DNA of 38,997 bases from a virus, in IMG/VR virus record IMGVR_UViG_3300033144_006802, positions 1 through 38,997 of that record; one strand, given 5' to 3'. The first letter of the stretch is position 1. Each line of letters starts with the position of its first letter. The notes under the pieces are model-generated. The model was not told where the DNA came from. It searched no databases and saw nothing but the letters and a program-made list of their open reading frames with translations. Shown here in pieces: positions 9,001 through 18,015 of this stretch. A program made the position numbers and the translations under genes.

Positions 9001-12000
9001 GCGGCCATTGCCAAAATTATACGCAACCCCGGAATTGAAAATCACATTTTTATTCTCGCTGACGAAAACGGCGTAATAGTAGACGCTGTTTGGCAATCAA
9101 GTTATTTACCACGCTCTATCAGACTAAAAAAGAATATCGAAAACATATGGTCGGCGGAAGAGATAAAAGACGGATACACCGTTTATGATATCCATAATCA
9201 CCCCAGCGAGGACACTCGTCCATCATATTATGACGAAACTGCAATGAACAAGGTGCGGATAGAAGTAAAAAAATTAAACCCCAAAGCGAAGGGAATAGGA
9301 ATAATCGTGAATTCAAAAACAATACATCATCAACTGCCTTCGGGGAAATGGGCACAAAAAGATATATCCGACTTGAAGTTTACAGAATGGGGAAACGATT
9401 TTATAAAAATAACTTCCTATTCGGACGTTGTTCAGATAGCGAAAACTCTGATAACAGACAATCCCGCAAGAAAAGAAAACTCCGCAATCGTTTTATTCGG
9501 GGCGGAAGGCAAGGTCTTTAGTGCCTCATATATGTCAATGTCACAAGCGAGAGACGCTAACTTTTTGAGAGTGCATGCGGCTAAATACGGCGCCTCCAAT
9601 ATCATCGTCGTAGAATCAGAAAAACAATTTGAAGCAAGGCCTAAAAACTCAATGCCTGCAGAATATCACAACAATATTGTCGTGACCGGAAAGGACGGTC
9701 AAATAAAAGATATCTATCGCGACATAGATTTACTCGCGAAGAAATATACACAGGCGGAATCCCCTGACTACTCAGAAGTAAGAAAACTTGCCGAAAGAGA
9801 ACACGACATGTTTGACGCCATCGATAAAACCGGAAATAGAAACACTATCATCCCAGAGCAAAGGGATATAGACGCTCTCGCAAAAAAAGACATGGCGGCC
9901 GCAAAAGAACTTTTGCTCTCGGAGGGAGAAGCGCGCCGATCTATTTTTGATCAAATCCCTAAAATAAATTTTAACTTCCGGGCCTTTGGAAAAAAGACGC
10001 TCAAGGAATCGGGGGAATACAAAGCCCTCCCTATAGAAATAAAAAGGAAGTTTTTCGGCGATCTCGGCGCCGGCGGTGTTTCTCTCGACAAGGCCGCACA
10101 GTTGCTAAAAATGGATGACTCCGAATTATGGGCAATCATAGAATCATACACAAGCCCTAAAGTGGCGATGCCTCACGAAACAAGCCCGGAATGGATCCGG
10201 CATTGGATAGAGCAAACAGATGAAGGACAGAAATATTACGCGGAATACAAACGCGGAGGATTATCTCTTGACAAGCTTTCAAATATCATCAAAGAAAAAA
10301 AGGAAGCCCTCTCGGATATCCTGTTCCGCACGGACGACATAACGCAGCCGTCAGCGAAAGAAAAACAATTTACGTTAACACCAAAGGTTAATATCGCCGA
10401 CAAGTTCAAAAAAGAATTCCTTCCCTTTAATTATCAGGGAATGAAAGCGCAGATGATGCCGTTTATTCTTAATGCTCTCGGACTTAACGAAGATATCGAC
10501 AAAGTTATTAACAAAAAGAAACTTCCCGCAAGGCTAACGGCGCTTGCCGGTCAGATTGACGAAATATATGACGTGTTCGGCGGTTCCGGTTTTACGTCAG
10601 TCTTGATGAATAAACTGTTCCCTGATAAAACCATACACCTGAATGACAAAGATGTAAAGATGTTCGACGTCTGGAACGAGATAGCGAACAATACCGACAA
10701 AGTTTTTGAGGCCGTGAAAGCGTTTGCTCAGTATATACACCAGATAGAAACGCCGGCGAAGTGGTGGAAAGAAATAAAATCAAAATTTGGAGAGAATTTT
10801 TCGGACAATCAGATCTGGGCGGCATACACAATTTTGAGGATGAACCAGGATAGAAGCGTAGACAAAATATCGCTGAAACGTCTGCGCGAGATAATGGACG
10901 CAATCAAGCCATATGCCCGAATGCTCAATAAAGTAGAGAGAACAAATCTGGACGCTGATATAATCTTTGACACCCTGCTGGCCTTGCCACCTGAAAAAGC
11001 GAAGAGGACATGGGCAATATTGGATCCCCCTTATCTTTGGACAACCGGTTACAGCGAAGGAAAGACTTTTAAAAATGCCGACCAAATGATAGATTACCTC
11101 AAAAAATTAAGAAAACTCCATAGAAAAGGCGTAAAATTCATATATTTTAATTCCGAACCGATATCTGTGTTCCACAGGGTAATGTCCACAAATTTAACGG
11201 TGCGGTCAAAGGAGTTGAACGATATCAACGAACAATTAAGCCTTCTGGCCGGAGAAGGTGTCAGCGTATTCCGGCAGGTTGAGCCGTTGCGCGCCGCAGG
11301 GGACAGAAGAGAAATCCTTGTGCATAATATCCCCGGGACCGCCAAAAATATAGAGCAGGCGAAAGAACTGCCTTATAAAAATTTGAACGATTTCATAAAA
11401 GAGGAACAATTCGGCTTTGCCGAACTCCGGGCAGCATATGCCAAAGCCCTCCCTGAAGTAGAACTGCCTATCACCAATAATCAAAGGCGCCGGGTATTTG
11501 GAATTATAAGTCGGCTGACAGCACTCAAGGCCAAAGGCGCAAAAGGCGTGACCTCCCAAATGAGAACTATTTTTAAACTGTTCACGGGCAAAACACGGTT
11601 AACAGACATGACCGAAGCTGACGGGAAAAAACTCCTTGACGGTCTTATGGCCTGGCGGCAGAATTACAAAAAGGTCCGGTCCTTGCTTAACGAGATGAGA
11701 TTTTCCGATGAATCCTCGCGCGAGCGCACGATACGGGAATCCGAACTGCGGGATCATATTTACTTTTACACCGGTAAAAACCGTCTTGAAGAACTTTTCC
11801 CGGATGAAATGGAAGTGCTGCTCACCGGACTTGAAGGCTATCAGGGAATGGATGATTTATCAGCGTTCGGTAATTTGATGACAACCGGAGAAATTATGCA
11901 CGAAGCCGTCAGAAAAAATGAAGATATGTTTCCAGCATGGCTGACATATAAGGCCTTGGGCGAAAAACTCAAAGAAATTCATCAAACTAAAGTGGAAAGA

Positions 12001-13884
12001 CTGGTTAAATTCAAAGCAATTTATAAGGGGATAACTGCCGCTGATAAAGAGAAGATTTACCGCTTTCTCGCGCGGATTAAAACAGGTAAAAAAGCAAAAG
12101 AACTCCATAAAAAACTGCAGCAAACAATGATTGATACCGGAGAGATTACGCCGCGTTTACTAAAAGCCATACAAGATACTCGACTTGAATTTGACGAATT
12201 ATTCGAATTGGCCGATATGACAGAAGAACGATACTGGGGAGATTATCTTCCAAAAATGAGAGAAATCGGCGACTATCTGCTCGCACACCCGGGAGAAGTC
12301 CCTCACCATATAATCAATAATCTTCCAACCGAGTTAAAACCCTTTTTCGAAAATTCGAGAACAATGAACATGGCGAATGAACTGGCAATATATTCATCAC
12401 TTGAGAAGGACCCTGTATTGCTTTACGAACGATATCTGTCCTCCTTATTGCGCAAGACATATCTATGGCCAAAAATAAACGCCTTCCTCCGAACAATCAA
12501 TGTGCTGCCGAAACGATTCCAGGGAATACTCCGAATGGTAATATACGACCTGTCAGGATATAATGTAGATCCATACCCCCTGCTTGTCTTATCACCAGAA
12601 GAATCTGCTTTTATGCAGGATATGCTTGTAGCCACCCGAGATTTAATTTATGGCTACGGCCTTGGCGCCGTAGAATCGGCAGTAAAAAATATTACTCAAA
12701 AATTTCATACAATGGCAGAATGGGGCATATTTTACCGGAAGGCCCGAGTTCTGATAACCAACAGTGCAAGAAGACAGCAGTGCAGAGACGCAAACATCAA
12801 ATCGCTGGGTATGCCGGTAATCGGCAAACAAACAGCGCGGAGGGCATTTTTTCGCAAAATTTCAGATGTAGGCAGAGCGGCGACAATACTATTTAGAGGA
12901 GTTGACACATCAAGCAGATATGAGGCCTACATCTGCGGAATTCTTGCCGCAGAGGAATACGTCCCCCTATTTGAAGCCGGGAAAATAACTGCCGAAGAAT
13001 TGTTCAAAAAATTGAACTTCTCTCTCCGCGGCGAAGGCTACAAAACGCTGGCGAGAAAAATAATAAATAACGACCGGCTTGTCTACACAGAACATTATCT
13101 TGAAGCTACTTTGCCATTGGCCGTGCGCAGGAAAGTGGAAAAATTTATAAAAGACGGAGAAAATATAAAAGCAAAAGTATTATACCTCGGACATCTCGCC
13201 GGATATTCATCGCAGGAAATGACACAATATCCATACTATAAAATAGAGACAGAGGCCTTCTATCGGGGCAGTATTTTCAAGCAGGCCCTCGGTATTTTCG
13301 GAACATGGGGCCCCCGCTGGGCAAATATGGTAAAGAACTGGAGCAGAAGCGGCAATGAAGGAATAAAAGTGATCGCACGGTACACCGCCCTCTGGGTAAC
13401 AGCAACAGCCCTGCTATCAACCGTTGGCGTGCAAGTATGGCGATGGTTCGGCCTCTTTTCGCTTCTTGGTATCGGTGGCGGAGGCGGAACATTCTGGGCC
13501 ATAATCAAAAGGATAAAGGACATCATCGTCAATGCGATCAGGCTTGCCTCTGAAAAAGCAGCAGGCCTCGGCGATAAAGCAAGAGCAAGATTCTTCCGCA
13601 GAGAATTAAAAAGAGCGCTCTCTGAAGATTTCCCCATACCGGGCGGCCGTCAATGGAATTCAATAAAAGAGGCCATAGATACACCAAACCTATCAGTAGC
13701 GGAAACCGTCTCTCTGATGTTCATCCGAGGCATATCCCCAGAGAGTCTACGGGATAAGGCCAGGGATTACAAAATTTATAGACGCTGGCGAAAAACCACA
13801 CATAAACCGGTATCATTCAGCGAGTGGAGATACGATAAGCAGGAAAGACAATACGAAAGAAAATTGAAAGAGGCGGGCTTTTAA
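6097..13884 (+). CDS. Giant polyvalent internal protein: sigma-70-like + JAMM + Dam methyltransferase
   Basis: A 2595-residue protein. In order: an N-terminal short module seen on phage polyvalent proteins (YLVTNPATGSRLKITGD...PTEQELDEIF); a helical region; a Pro-rich linker (about 490-530); and a sigma-70-like segment, with region 2 around D664 (DMRQEAYVAIVQA then FSKYAAKYIRGAI), region 3 about 723-763, and region 4 about 821-868 (LTQREKQIVEMRYG...MSFKEIGKELGIAGQTANKAL). Then a RadC-like JAMM motif H1033-N-H-P-S with S1043 and D1046 (HxHx7Sx2D); a Dam/D12-class methyltransferase with FNYQGMK 1444-1450, DVFGGSGF 1492-1499 and DPPY 1643-1646; long helical regions; and a C-terminal hydrophobic stretch (2429-2475). 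It lies after the internal virion genes. Polyvalent proteins are thought to be packaged and delivered with DNA; delivery is inferred here. Confidence 0.85.
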   Translation: MPSYLVTNPATGSRLKITGDTLPTEQELDEIFRQATPAPEPTPPSIEQIRERAKKQRAEFDVTPVETVRGTGRTPSIYEQMQAGYAQLPQKEITPKIQRDLTLQKQEADFYKKVEEGKKTMPSFTESKDHAIKEIQSGYGGILEFLDSGDMKAASAVIDRKEPIQDTYKRIWDKHYGEPKSTSFLVNLVAISGKELPADSMALLTNPEEIAKFYLFGKGIGAIQSLLTKSAMRLAVSPNSTSRNIGQFIFRDITKRFKLDPALKSQFEAISKTKNPAETLKAFLQDNKFRSAVGEMITGEKTKVAHDALQKLKNIDINRYKQVTKILKNKKISVMQKEQILSKTIIEMKQIKSMAGDTKIIIDNLSKGLEGKGTVIVNAPKQTKQLINLLKSEGLTSRTYSMLKGLNDTGGLKLKGINAYNSAIKQVVAYIEQVKTSKIPEAVVRPSFLSLKDAQYYAGHPEQLANLRNFIDTGINTTNLGTIVRFSNIMFEPTKPPPEVAPVVPGAPEAPITEPKPPEPAKAPVSAPVAPTGKITEIAAVRAEAKKKGWNVQIFDGDKKDAVARGIEIQKAGEKVSVKASQETEGRYYIITTAKKITKAPVEAPPAKAVKPAEPGIYKEKITTLEDVKDRQKRINTRMFTRLKRLADYIVNSKYIPTGVEQADMRQEAYVAIVQASNNYRDSKARKIGVPFSKYAAKYIRGAIADFYVKEKSLIGIPREDAYLLQKINKFETQHYMSKGFIPSVEGVAQKFNISVEKVEKLKARRFQKIEKAAGQAVEDEEDITAADIIDIVETLPEDKVDRERDRKESSAKVDELLSHLTQREKQIVEMRYGPKSGAVMSFKEIGKELGIAGQTANKALQDAQKKMLKADTLNLAPKIRYTSEAESAISTEQTLLFEKAAGHIIYEEIDRAYGSVEKARDALADQIQSVKDIEGISAKRAEEVGEALHTGKFNSIKGLVIKTVKEAAAIAKIIRNPGIENHIFILADENGVIVDAVWQSSYLPRSIRLKKNIENIWSAEEIKDGYTVYDIHNHPSEDTRPSYYDETAMNKVRIEVKKLNPKAKGIGIIVNSKTIHHQLPSGKWAQKDISDLKFTEWGNDFIKITSYSDVVQIAKTLITDNPARKENSAIVLFGAEGKVFSASYMSMSQARDANFLRVHAAKYGASNIIVVESEKQFEARPKNSMPAEYHNNIVVTGKDGQIKDIYRDIDLLAKKYTQAESPDYSEVRKLAEREHDMFDAIDKTGNRNTIIPEQRDIDALAKKDMAAAKELLLSEGEARRSIFDQIPKINFNFRAFGKKTLKESGEYKALPIEIKRKFFGDLGAGGVSLDKAAQLLKMDDSELWAIIESYTSPKVAMPHETSPEWIRHWIEQTDEGQKYYAEYKRGGLSLDKLSNIIKEKKEALSDILFRTDDITQPSAKEKQFTLTPKVNIADKFKKEFLPFNYQGMKAQMMPFILNALGLNEDIDKVINKKKLPARLTALAGQIDEIYDVFGGSGFTSVLMNKLFPDKTIHLNDKDVKMFDVWNEIANNTDKVFEAVKAFAQYIHQIETPAKWWKEIKSKFGENFSDNQIWAAYTILRMNQDRSVDKISLKRLREIMDAIKPYARMLNKVERTNLDADIIFDTLLALPPEKAKRTWAILDPPYLWTTGYSEGKTFKNADQMIDYLKKLRKLHRKGVKFIYFNSEPISVFHRVMSTNLTVRSKELNDINEQLSLLAGEGVSVFRQVEPLRAAGDRREILVHNIPGTAKNIEQAKELPYKNLNDFIKEEQFGFAELRAAYAKALPEVELPITNNQRRRVFGIISRLTALKAKGAKGVTSQMRTIFKLFTGKTRLTDMTEADGKKLLDGLMAWRQNYKKVRSLLNEMRFSDESSRERTIRESELRDHIYFYTGKNRLEELFPDEMEVLLTGLEGYQGMDDLSAFGNLMTTGEIMHEAVRKNEDMFPAWLTYKALGEKLKEIHQTKVERLVKFKAIYKGITAADKEKIYRFLARIKTGKKAKELHKKLQQTMIDTGEITPRLLKAIQDTRLEFDELFELADMTEERYWGDYLPKMREIGDYLLAHPGEVPHHIINNLPTELKPFFENSRTMNMANELAIYSSLEKDPVLLYERYLSSLLRKTYLWPKINAFLRTINVLPKRFQGILRMVIYDLSGYNVDPYPLLVLSPEESAFMQDMLVATRDLIYGYGLGAVESAVKNITQKFHTMAEWGIFYRKARVLITNSARRQQCRDANIKSLGMPVIGKQTARRAFFRKISDVGRAATILFRGVDTSSRYEAYICGILAAEEYVPLFEAGKITAEELFKKLNFSLRGEGYKTLARKIINNDRLVYTEHYLEATLPLAVRRKVEKFIKDGENIKAKVLYLGHLAGYSSQEMTQYPYYKIETEAFYRGSIFKQALGIFGTWGPRWANMVKNWSRSGNEGIKVIARYTALWVTATALLSTVGVQVWRWFGLFSLLGIGGGGGTFWAIIKRIKDIIVNAIRLASEKAAGLGDKARARFFRRELKRALSEDFPIPGGRQWNSIKEAIDTPNLSVAETVSLMFIRGISPESLRDKARDYKIYRRWRKTTHKPVSFSEWRYDKQERQYERKLKEAGF

Positions 13885-14045
13885 TGGCAGACTGGGATCC
13901 CGTAGACAGAGACCCCGCGGCTCCCGAGTGGAATATCATCCACTCAAGCGGCTGGTTTCGAGGGGGCTGGTTTATTGTGGGGTGGTTTTATGAGTTTGAG
14001 TGGCTGGCCAATCAATGGGAAACTATACACAGGGACCCTGATTAA
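13884..14045 (+). CDS. Trp-rich small protein, 53 aa
   Basis: Its ATG overlaps the TAA of the giant gene by one base, which suggests translational coupling. The 53-residue peptide contains nine Trp (e.g. SSGWFRGGWFIVGWFYEFEW) between acidic ends (MADWDPVDRDP, ETIHRDPD). The aromatic core could lie in a membrane interface or form a small virion part. It is too short for the usual length cut-off, but overlap and context support it. Confidence 0.55.
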   Translation: MADWDPVDRDPAAPEWNIIHSSGWFRGGWFIVGWFYEFEWLANQWETIHRDPD

Positions 14046-14058
14046 GAGGAGGTAACTG

Positions 14059-14343
14059 ATGGGAGGATATACACAGCATGATTTGTTTTACAAGCCTACC
14101 TACGGCGAGGCCGGAGAAGCAAATGCTGATAAATTCAATGATGCTCTTGAAGTAGCAGACGCCGCAATAAAAGCTAATGAGCAGAATGCGGAGATAAATG
14201 TAGATCTCGTTCGGCATAAAACAACTGTTGAAATACAAGCTATCTGTAACGCCGGCACTGCAAATCAATCAAGAATATTTTACAACACTACGCGCCGCGC
14301 TTATGAGATATGGCATGGTTTTTCTCTTGCAAAAGTGGTATAG
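14059..14343 (+). CDS. Small structural/fibre-associated protein, 94 aa
   Basis: Starts after a strong AGAGGAGG site. The 94-residue sequence begins GGYTQHDLFYKPTYGEAG and then forms an Ala/Asn/Asp-rich helix (ALEVADAAIKANEQNAEI), as in short fibre-attachment or coiled-coil proteins. It lies directly upstream of a large fibre gene, and stop and start are close. No family is recognised. Confidence 0.55.
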   Translation: MGGYTQHDLFYKPTYGEAGEANADKFNDALEVADAAIKANEQNAEINVDLVRHKTTVEIQAICNAGTANQSRIFYNTTRRAYEIWHGFSLAKVV

Positions 14344-14359
14344 TATGACTGGAGGCAAT

Positions 14360-16753
14360 ATGCGAAAAACAGTTTTTTTCATTCTGGCGGTTGTGGCCGG
14401 AACGTTGGCTGCTACGTGGAGTGATCCTTATCAAGAGAAAAAATATATCCCCAACGATACCTCGCCAACCGGCATACGAATACATCAGGCAGGATATTAC
14501 ACGGTAGGAAAATCAACTTATGATTGGCAAGTAAAAATGTCGTCAAACGGGATTGAACTAACCGGAGGCGGAGTTATCAAGTCAACCTATGTGGCGGTAT
14601 CAACCGCGGCGTATTCTTTAAACAGCTTGGCGTTGGGCGACGAGGAAAAATCTTACTTCGCTATTTATGAAGATGTGGCGGCCTCTACCACAACAGAGGC
14701 GAGCGCAAGGATTGCTGGAGACAGCTTACTTGGTGAAACGACTGGCTTTTTGCGAACAGACCTTACTACGGAAATAGCAAATAGATTAAATGCCGACGAA
14801 GTTATTGGAGTTTCTACGGGGACGAACAAAGACCTGATTGATATAAATATTTCCAACATAGCGGATTTGGAGGCTTCAACGGGGACAAATGCGGGCAATA
14901 TTTATGATTTGCAAGTTAGCACTGGCGAGAATAAAGACAGGATTGTGTCGCTGGAAGTAAGCACTGCGAATTTAGAGGCGAATAAACTTAACCTGAACCA
15001 ATCATCAACGCAGACAGTTATAAACGGTATCCCATTGTTAAATACCACCCCTAACGGAAACGCTGATTTGAAGAGTTTTGTTAATAAAGAATATGTTGAT
15101 TTAGCTGTAACGTCCCTTGGCGCGAGTTATTATATGTATGATTGGGATGATGACGATACAGGATATAAACTCTGTTACCTTTCGCCGTCAACAAGCACGG
15201 AGGTAAATATTGAGAAAACAGCTTTATCCGACGATGAGTTAATAGGAAACTGGATTTCAGCGCCAGGAGAAGCTCCTACAAAATTATTGAAAGGGGTTTT
15301 TGATTGGTATGTGACCGCCGAAAAGACATCTGGAGCCCGGATTTTAAGATTATACTGGAAATTGATAGAAAGAAAATCTGACGACAGTGAAATTATAGTT
15401 ACGACAAGTTCTCTGTCAAATGAGATAAGCGACAGAGAGGCTTATTTAATTCCTTTGCAATTAGACACGGATTATATTCCTGATAGCGAGAGTAGAATAG
15501 TAGGGAAACTTTATGCTTCTGTGTCCGGGGGCGGAAACGTGCCTACTGTAAAAATTTATTATCAGGGCAATACGAGTTCAAGATGGGAGATTCCTGCTAA
15601 TTCTGAAATATTTCAAAACATATTTTTAGGGATAAATGATAAAGCCGCCGATTCTGAATTACTTGACGAACACGATAGCTCATATTTTGCAACAGCAAGC
15701 TCAATGACGGACATTCACAATAATTATATGAGGAGCGATAGCTCCCCCACGGTAACAGGGGGATGGACTTTTGAGCAAACATCAACATTCACAATTGTTT
15801 ATATAGATGAAATAAGATGGCCGGACGGCTCAAAATCAACAAGTAGTTCAACCAATGGAGGCGGCGGAAGTGGTGATATGACAAAGGCTATTTACGACAC
15901 TGACGATGACGGCCTTGTTGACAATGTTCAAAAGCGTTATGTTTATTTCTCGGAAACGGGTGAGCTTTCGTCTAATGGAGAAACTGATTGGGGAAACGAT
16001 TTTAAGATGCTTCCCGATACATTCACATTATCAAATATTTACGCACGACAAGGTTCAAGCGTAACCTCAGATACGATAATTTCAATAAACAGCGATATTG
16101 AGACAGGAGTTTGTAGTATAACAATATCCGCTGGCGAAAAATATGTATATGCTTCGACATCTGTCGTTTTTAACAAAGGGCAAGTCCTCGGCTATCATAT
16201 TACTCAAGTTGCAACACCCACAAATGAAATGGTATGGAATGAAGGATTTGAAGAAGCCGATACCGGCGTGGCTGGTTCATCGTGGACCGAGATTGGAACG
16301 GCAGGATCCATTGGACAGTCTGCGACACAAAAACATACTGGCGATTATTCCTGTAAATTTGATGATTTAACGACAGCATATACTGGCAGAGGAATAAAAT
16401 ACGATACCGTAACAATAGACTCAAGCAAATATTACGAAATGTCCGCATGGCTTTATACAGATACTGGGCATGCACAAGCCGATATAAGGGTTTACGCCGA
16501 ATTATTTACGGCTGGTGATGTGTCTCTTGGGTATGTCGGACAAAGTGCGCAAAATTTGTCAGCAGATACAACATGGGAACAATTAACTGTTTCAACTACA
16601 ACTGCGTCAAACGCCACAAAGGCTGTATTGTATATTGACGCGAAAGAAACTGGCGCAGCCGGAACGAATTTATATATTGACGACTGCACAATAGGCAAAG
16701 ATTTGGTAACAGTAGAGAACCTCACAATAACCTGCGAACTGGAAAAGCAATGA
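14360..16753 (+). CDS. Large fibre/receptor-binding protein with signal peptide and jelly-roll-like C-terminus
   Basis: A 797-residue protein. I chose the ATG at 14360 because GGAGG (14351-14355) sits just upstream and because it exposes a clear Sec signal peptide, MRKTVFFILAVVAGTLAAT. Then come repeated STGTN/STGEN coiled-coil units with I/L spacing (about 170-260), a VNKEYVD fibre motif, mixed beta domains, a Ser/Gly linker (STSSSTNGGGGSGDM), and a C-terminal beta region of about 160 residues with a WNEGFEE...SWTEIG...YYEMSAWLYTD pattern. That pattern resembles carbohydrate-binding jelly-roll modules (CBM4/9/22-like). A signal peptide on a fibre is unusual. It could be a virion adhesin or an exported host-surface protein. 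Confidence 0.65.
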   Translation: MRKTVFFILAVVAGTLAATWSDPYQEKKYIPNDTSPTGIRIHQAGYYTVGKSTYDWQVKMSSNGIELTGGGVIKSTYVAVSTAAYSLNSLALGDEEKSYFAIYEDVAASTTTEASARIAGDSLLGETTGFLRTDLTTEIANRLNADEVIGVSTGTNKDLIDINISNIADLEASTGTNAGNIYDLQVSTGENKDRIVSLEVSTANLEANKLNLNQSSTQTVINGIPLLNTTPNGNADLKSFVNKEYVDLAVTSLGASYYMYDWDDDDTGYKLCYLSPSTSTEVNIEKTALSDDELIGNWISAPGEAPTKLLKGVFDWYVTAEKTSGARILRLYWKLIERKSDDSEIIVTTSSLSNEISDREAYLIPLQLDTDYIPDSESRIVGKLYASVSGGGNVPTVKIYYQGNTSSRWEIPANSEIFQNIFLGINDKAADSELLDEHDSSYFATASSMTDIHNNYMRSDSSPTVTGGWTFEQTSTFTIVYIDEIRWPDGSKSTSSSTNGGGGSGDMTKAIYDTDDDGLVDNVQKRYVYFSETGELSSNGETDWGNDFKMLPDTFTLSNIYARQGSSVTSDTIISINSDIETGVCSITISAGEKYVYASTSVVFNKGQVLGYHITQVATPTNEMVWNEGFEEADTGVAGSSWTEIGTAGSIGQSATQKHTGDYSCKFDDLTTAYTGRGIKYDTVTIDSSKYYEMSAWLYTDTGHAQADIRVYAELFTAGDVSLGYVGQSAQNLSADTTWEQLTVSTTTASNATKAVLYIDAKETGAAGTNLYIDDCTIGKDLVTVENLTITCELEKQ

Positions 16754-17046
16754 AAAAATTGGACGCTGAAACTAAATACACTGTTGAGTTTATGACGGCG
16801 GATTATAGGCGGCGGCTTATCCGGTTGTTAAAACTGCATGGTATCACAATAGCAGCTAAAATTCCCTCATGCAAATATGCAAAGGCAATAAGAAATAGTA
16901 GTATGAAAAAAACAAACGATATCATAAGACGCACGCAGGAGTGTAACGCAATTTTGCGGGGTTTTAATAAAGCGCTAAAAACAGTGATATCCCATAATTG
17001 CCGCACAATAAAAAAAATAAGGGAGGACGACGATGGGAAACGGTGA
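16750..17046 (+). CDS. Small basic protein, 98 aa
   Basis: Overlaps the previous stop (ATGA). The protein is basic and helical (DYRRRLIRLLKLHGITI, CNAILRGFNKALKTVISHN) with three Cys that do not form a clear zinc site. It is placed immediately before the holin-like gene, so a lysis-related or regulatory role is possible. The function is not recognised. Confidence 0.5.
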   Translation: MKKLDAETKYTVEFMTADYRRRLIRLLKLHGITIAAKIPSCKYAKAIRNSSMKKTNDIIRRTQECNAILRGFNKALKTVISHNCRTIKKIREDDDGKR

Positions 17047-17302
17047 TAACAATTACAACCTTGGGAAGGAAATCGGGGAATTAAAAGGAGAAGTCAGACA
17101 AGGCTTCAAATACCTCGGCGAGAAAATAGGAGAAATTGCAAGCATAACGACAAATCAGGAAAACCGCCTACGGAAAACAGAGCAGTGGCAGGAATCACAC
17201 AATGAAGTGAGAAAGGAAAAGAAATCAGCGGTGCTTTATCTTGTCTGGTTCGTTGCCATCCTCGGCGGTATTACGGGCTTTGTATCGGCGGTGATAAAAT
17301 GA
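17033..17302 (+). CDS. Holin-like protein (XhlA-type layout)
   Basis: An 89-residue protein with a long charged coiled coil (GKEIGELKGEVRQGFKYLGE...NRLRKTEQWQE) followed by a single C-terminal membrane segment (VLYLVWFVAILGGITGFVSAVI, residues about 67-88). That layout matches XhlA/hemolysin-type holin partners and class III-like holins. It overlaps both neighbours and is immediately followed by the endolysin gene, which supports a role in membrane permeabilisation at lysis. Confidence 0.65.
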   Translation: MGNGDNNYNLGKEIGELKGEVRQGFKYLGEKIGEIASITTNQENRLRKTEQWQESHNEVRKEKKSAVLYLVWFVAILGGITGFVSAVIK

Positions 17303-17667
17303 CGCGAAACGAAAAACGGGCAAAATTTTTCAAGGACATCAGCTTTTTGATTGTGTGGGCGCATAAGCGCCACATACATCTTATGCCAATTTGGTATCAC
17401 CGCACGACTGCACAGCAGAACGAACTCTACCAAAAGGGGCGCGGGTTGTTTCCAGACCCGAAGAAAATCGTCACCTATTGCGATGGCTACAAAAAACGGA
17501 GCAAACATCAAGACTGGCTGGGCATAGACCTCGTCGTTATTGAAAAGGGTAAAATTATGTGGGTAAGCCTGAAATATAGTATAGTCGGAAAGGAATGGAC
17601 GCGCCGCGGGCATGTGTGGGGCGGGAATTTTAAGGGATTGTCTGACGAAGGGCATTTTCAAGCATAG
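17299..17667 (+). CDS. Endolysin, M15-family L,D/D,D-peptidase-like
   Basis: A 122-residue single-domain enzyme overlapping the holin-like gene (ATGA). It has the M15 order of motifs: RTTAQQNELYQKG (helix after the first strand), SKH70QDWLGID77 (two zinc ligands, HxxxxxxD) and the terminal GH119FQA, with the substrate-side HVWGGNF stretch before it. These peptidases cut peptide cross-links of peptidoglycan (VanY/phage T5 lysin type). The length is normal for a minimal phage M15 lysin. There is no signal peptide, so export should depend on the holin. Confidence 0.8.
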   Translation: MTRNEKRAKFFKDISFLIVWAHKRHIHLMPIWYHRTTAQQNELYQKGRGLFPDPKKIVTYCDGYKKRSKHQDWLGIDLVVIEKGKIMWVSLKYSIVGKEWTRRGHVWGGNFKGLSDEGHFQA

Positions 17668-17676
17668 GAGGAAACT

Positions 17677-18015
17677 ATGGAAAAGATTTTTGAGATTATT
17701 TGGAAAGTATCCGGGATTGTCGCGCCGATAATTGCGACGGTTATTAGGTGGGTTGGTAAAAACAAGGAAAAGATTGAAGCACTTATTCTCCGTGTACAGA
17801 AAGACGCAAAAGACGGATTGACAAAAGTAGAAATGGAACAAATCCTGGTGGATCTATTTTTTCAGGAAGTTTATGTTAAACTTCCGTGGTATGCAAAAAT
17901 TCTCGGGCGTAAATTCTGGGAGAAAAAAGTTAGAAAAATTGCGAAAAAATTTTGCGCGAAGTCTCACGAAATAAAAGTAAAAAGAGACGGCGGTGAAGAT
18001 GATGATGGTGTGTAA
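17677..18015 (+). CDS. Membrane-anchored basic protein, possibly lysis-associated
   Basis: A 112-residue protein behind AGGAGG. It has a hydrophobic N-terminal segment (IIWKVSGIVAPIIATVIRWVG, residues about 7-27) followed by a Lys-rich amphipathic domain and an acidic tail (GGEDDDGV). It is adjacent to the endolysin and could be a second holin/antiholin or an inner-membrane spanin-like component, though no spanin signature is seen. Confidence 0.45.
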   Translation: MEKIFEIIWKVSGIVAPIIATVIRWVGKNKEKIEALILRVQKDAKDGLTKVEMEQILVDLFFQEVYVKLPWYAKILGRKFWEKKVRKIAKKFCAKSHEIKVKRDGGEDDDGV

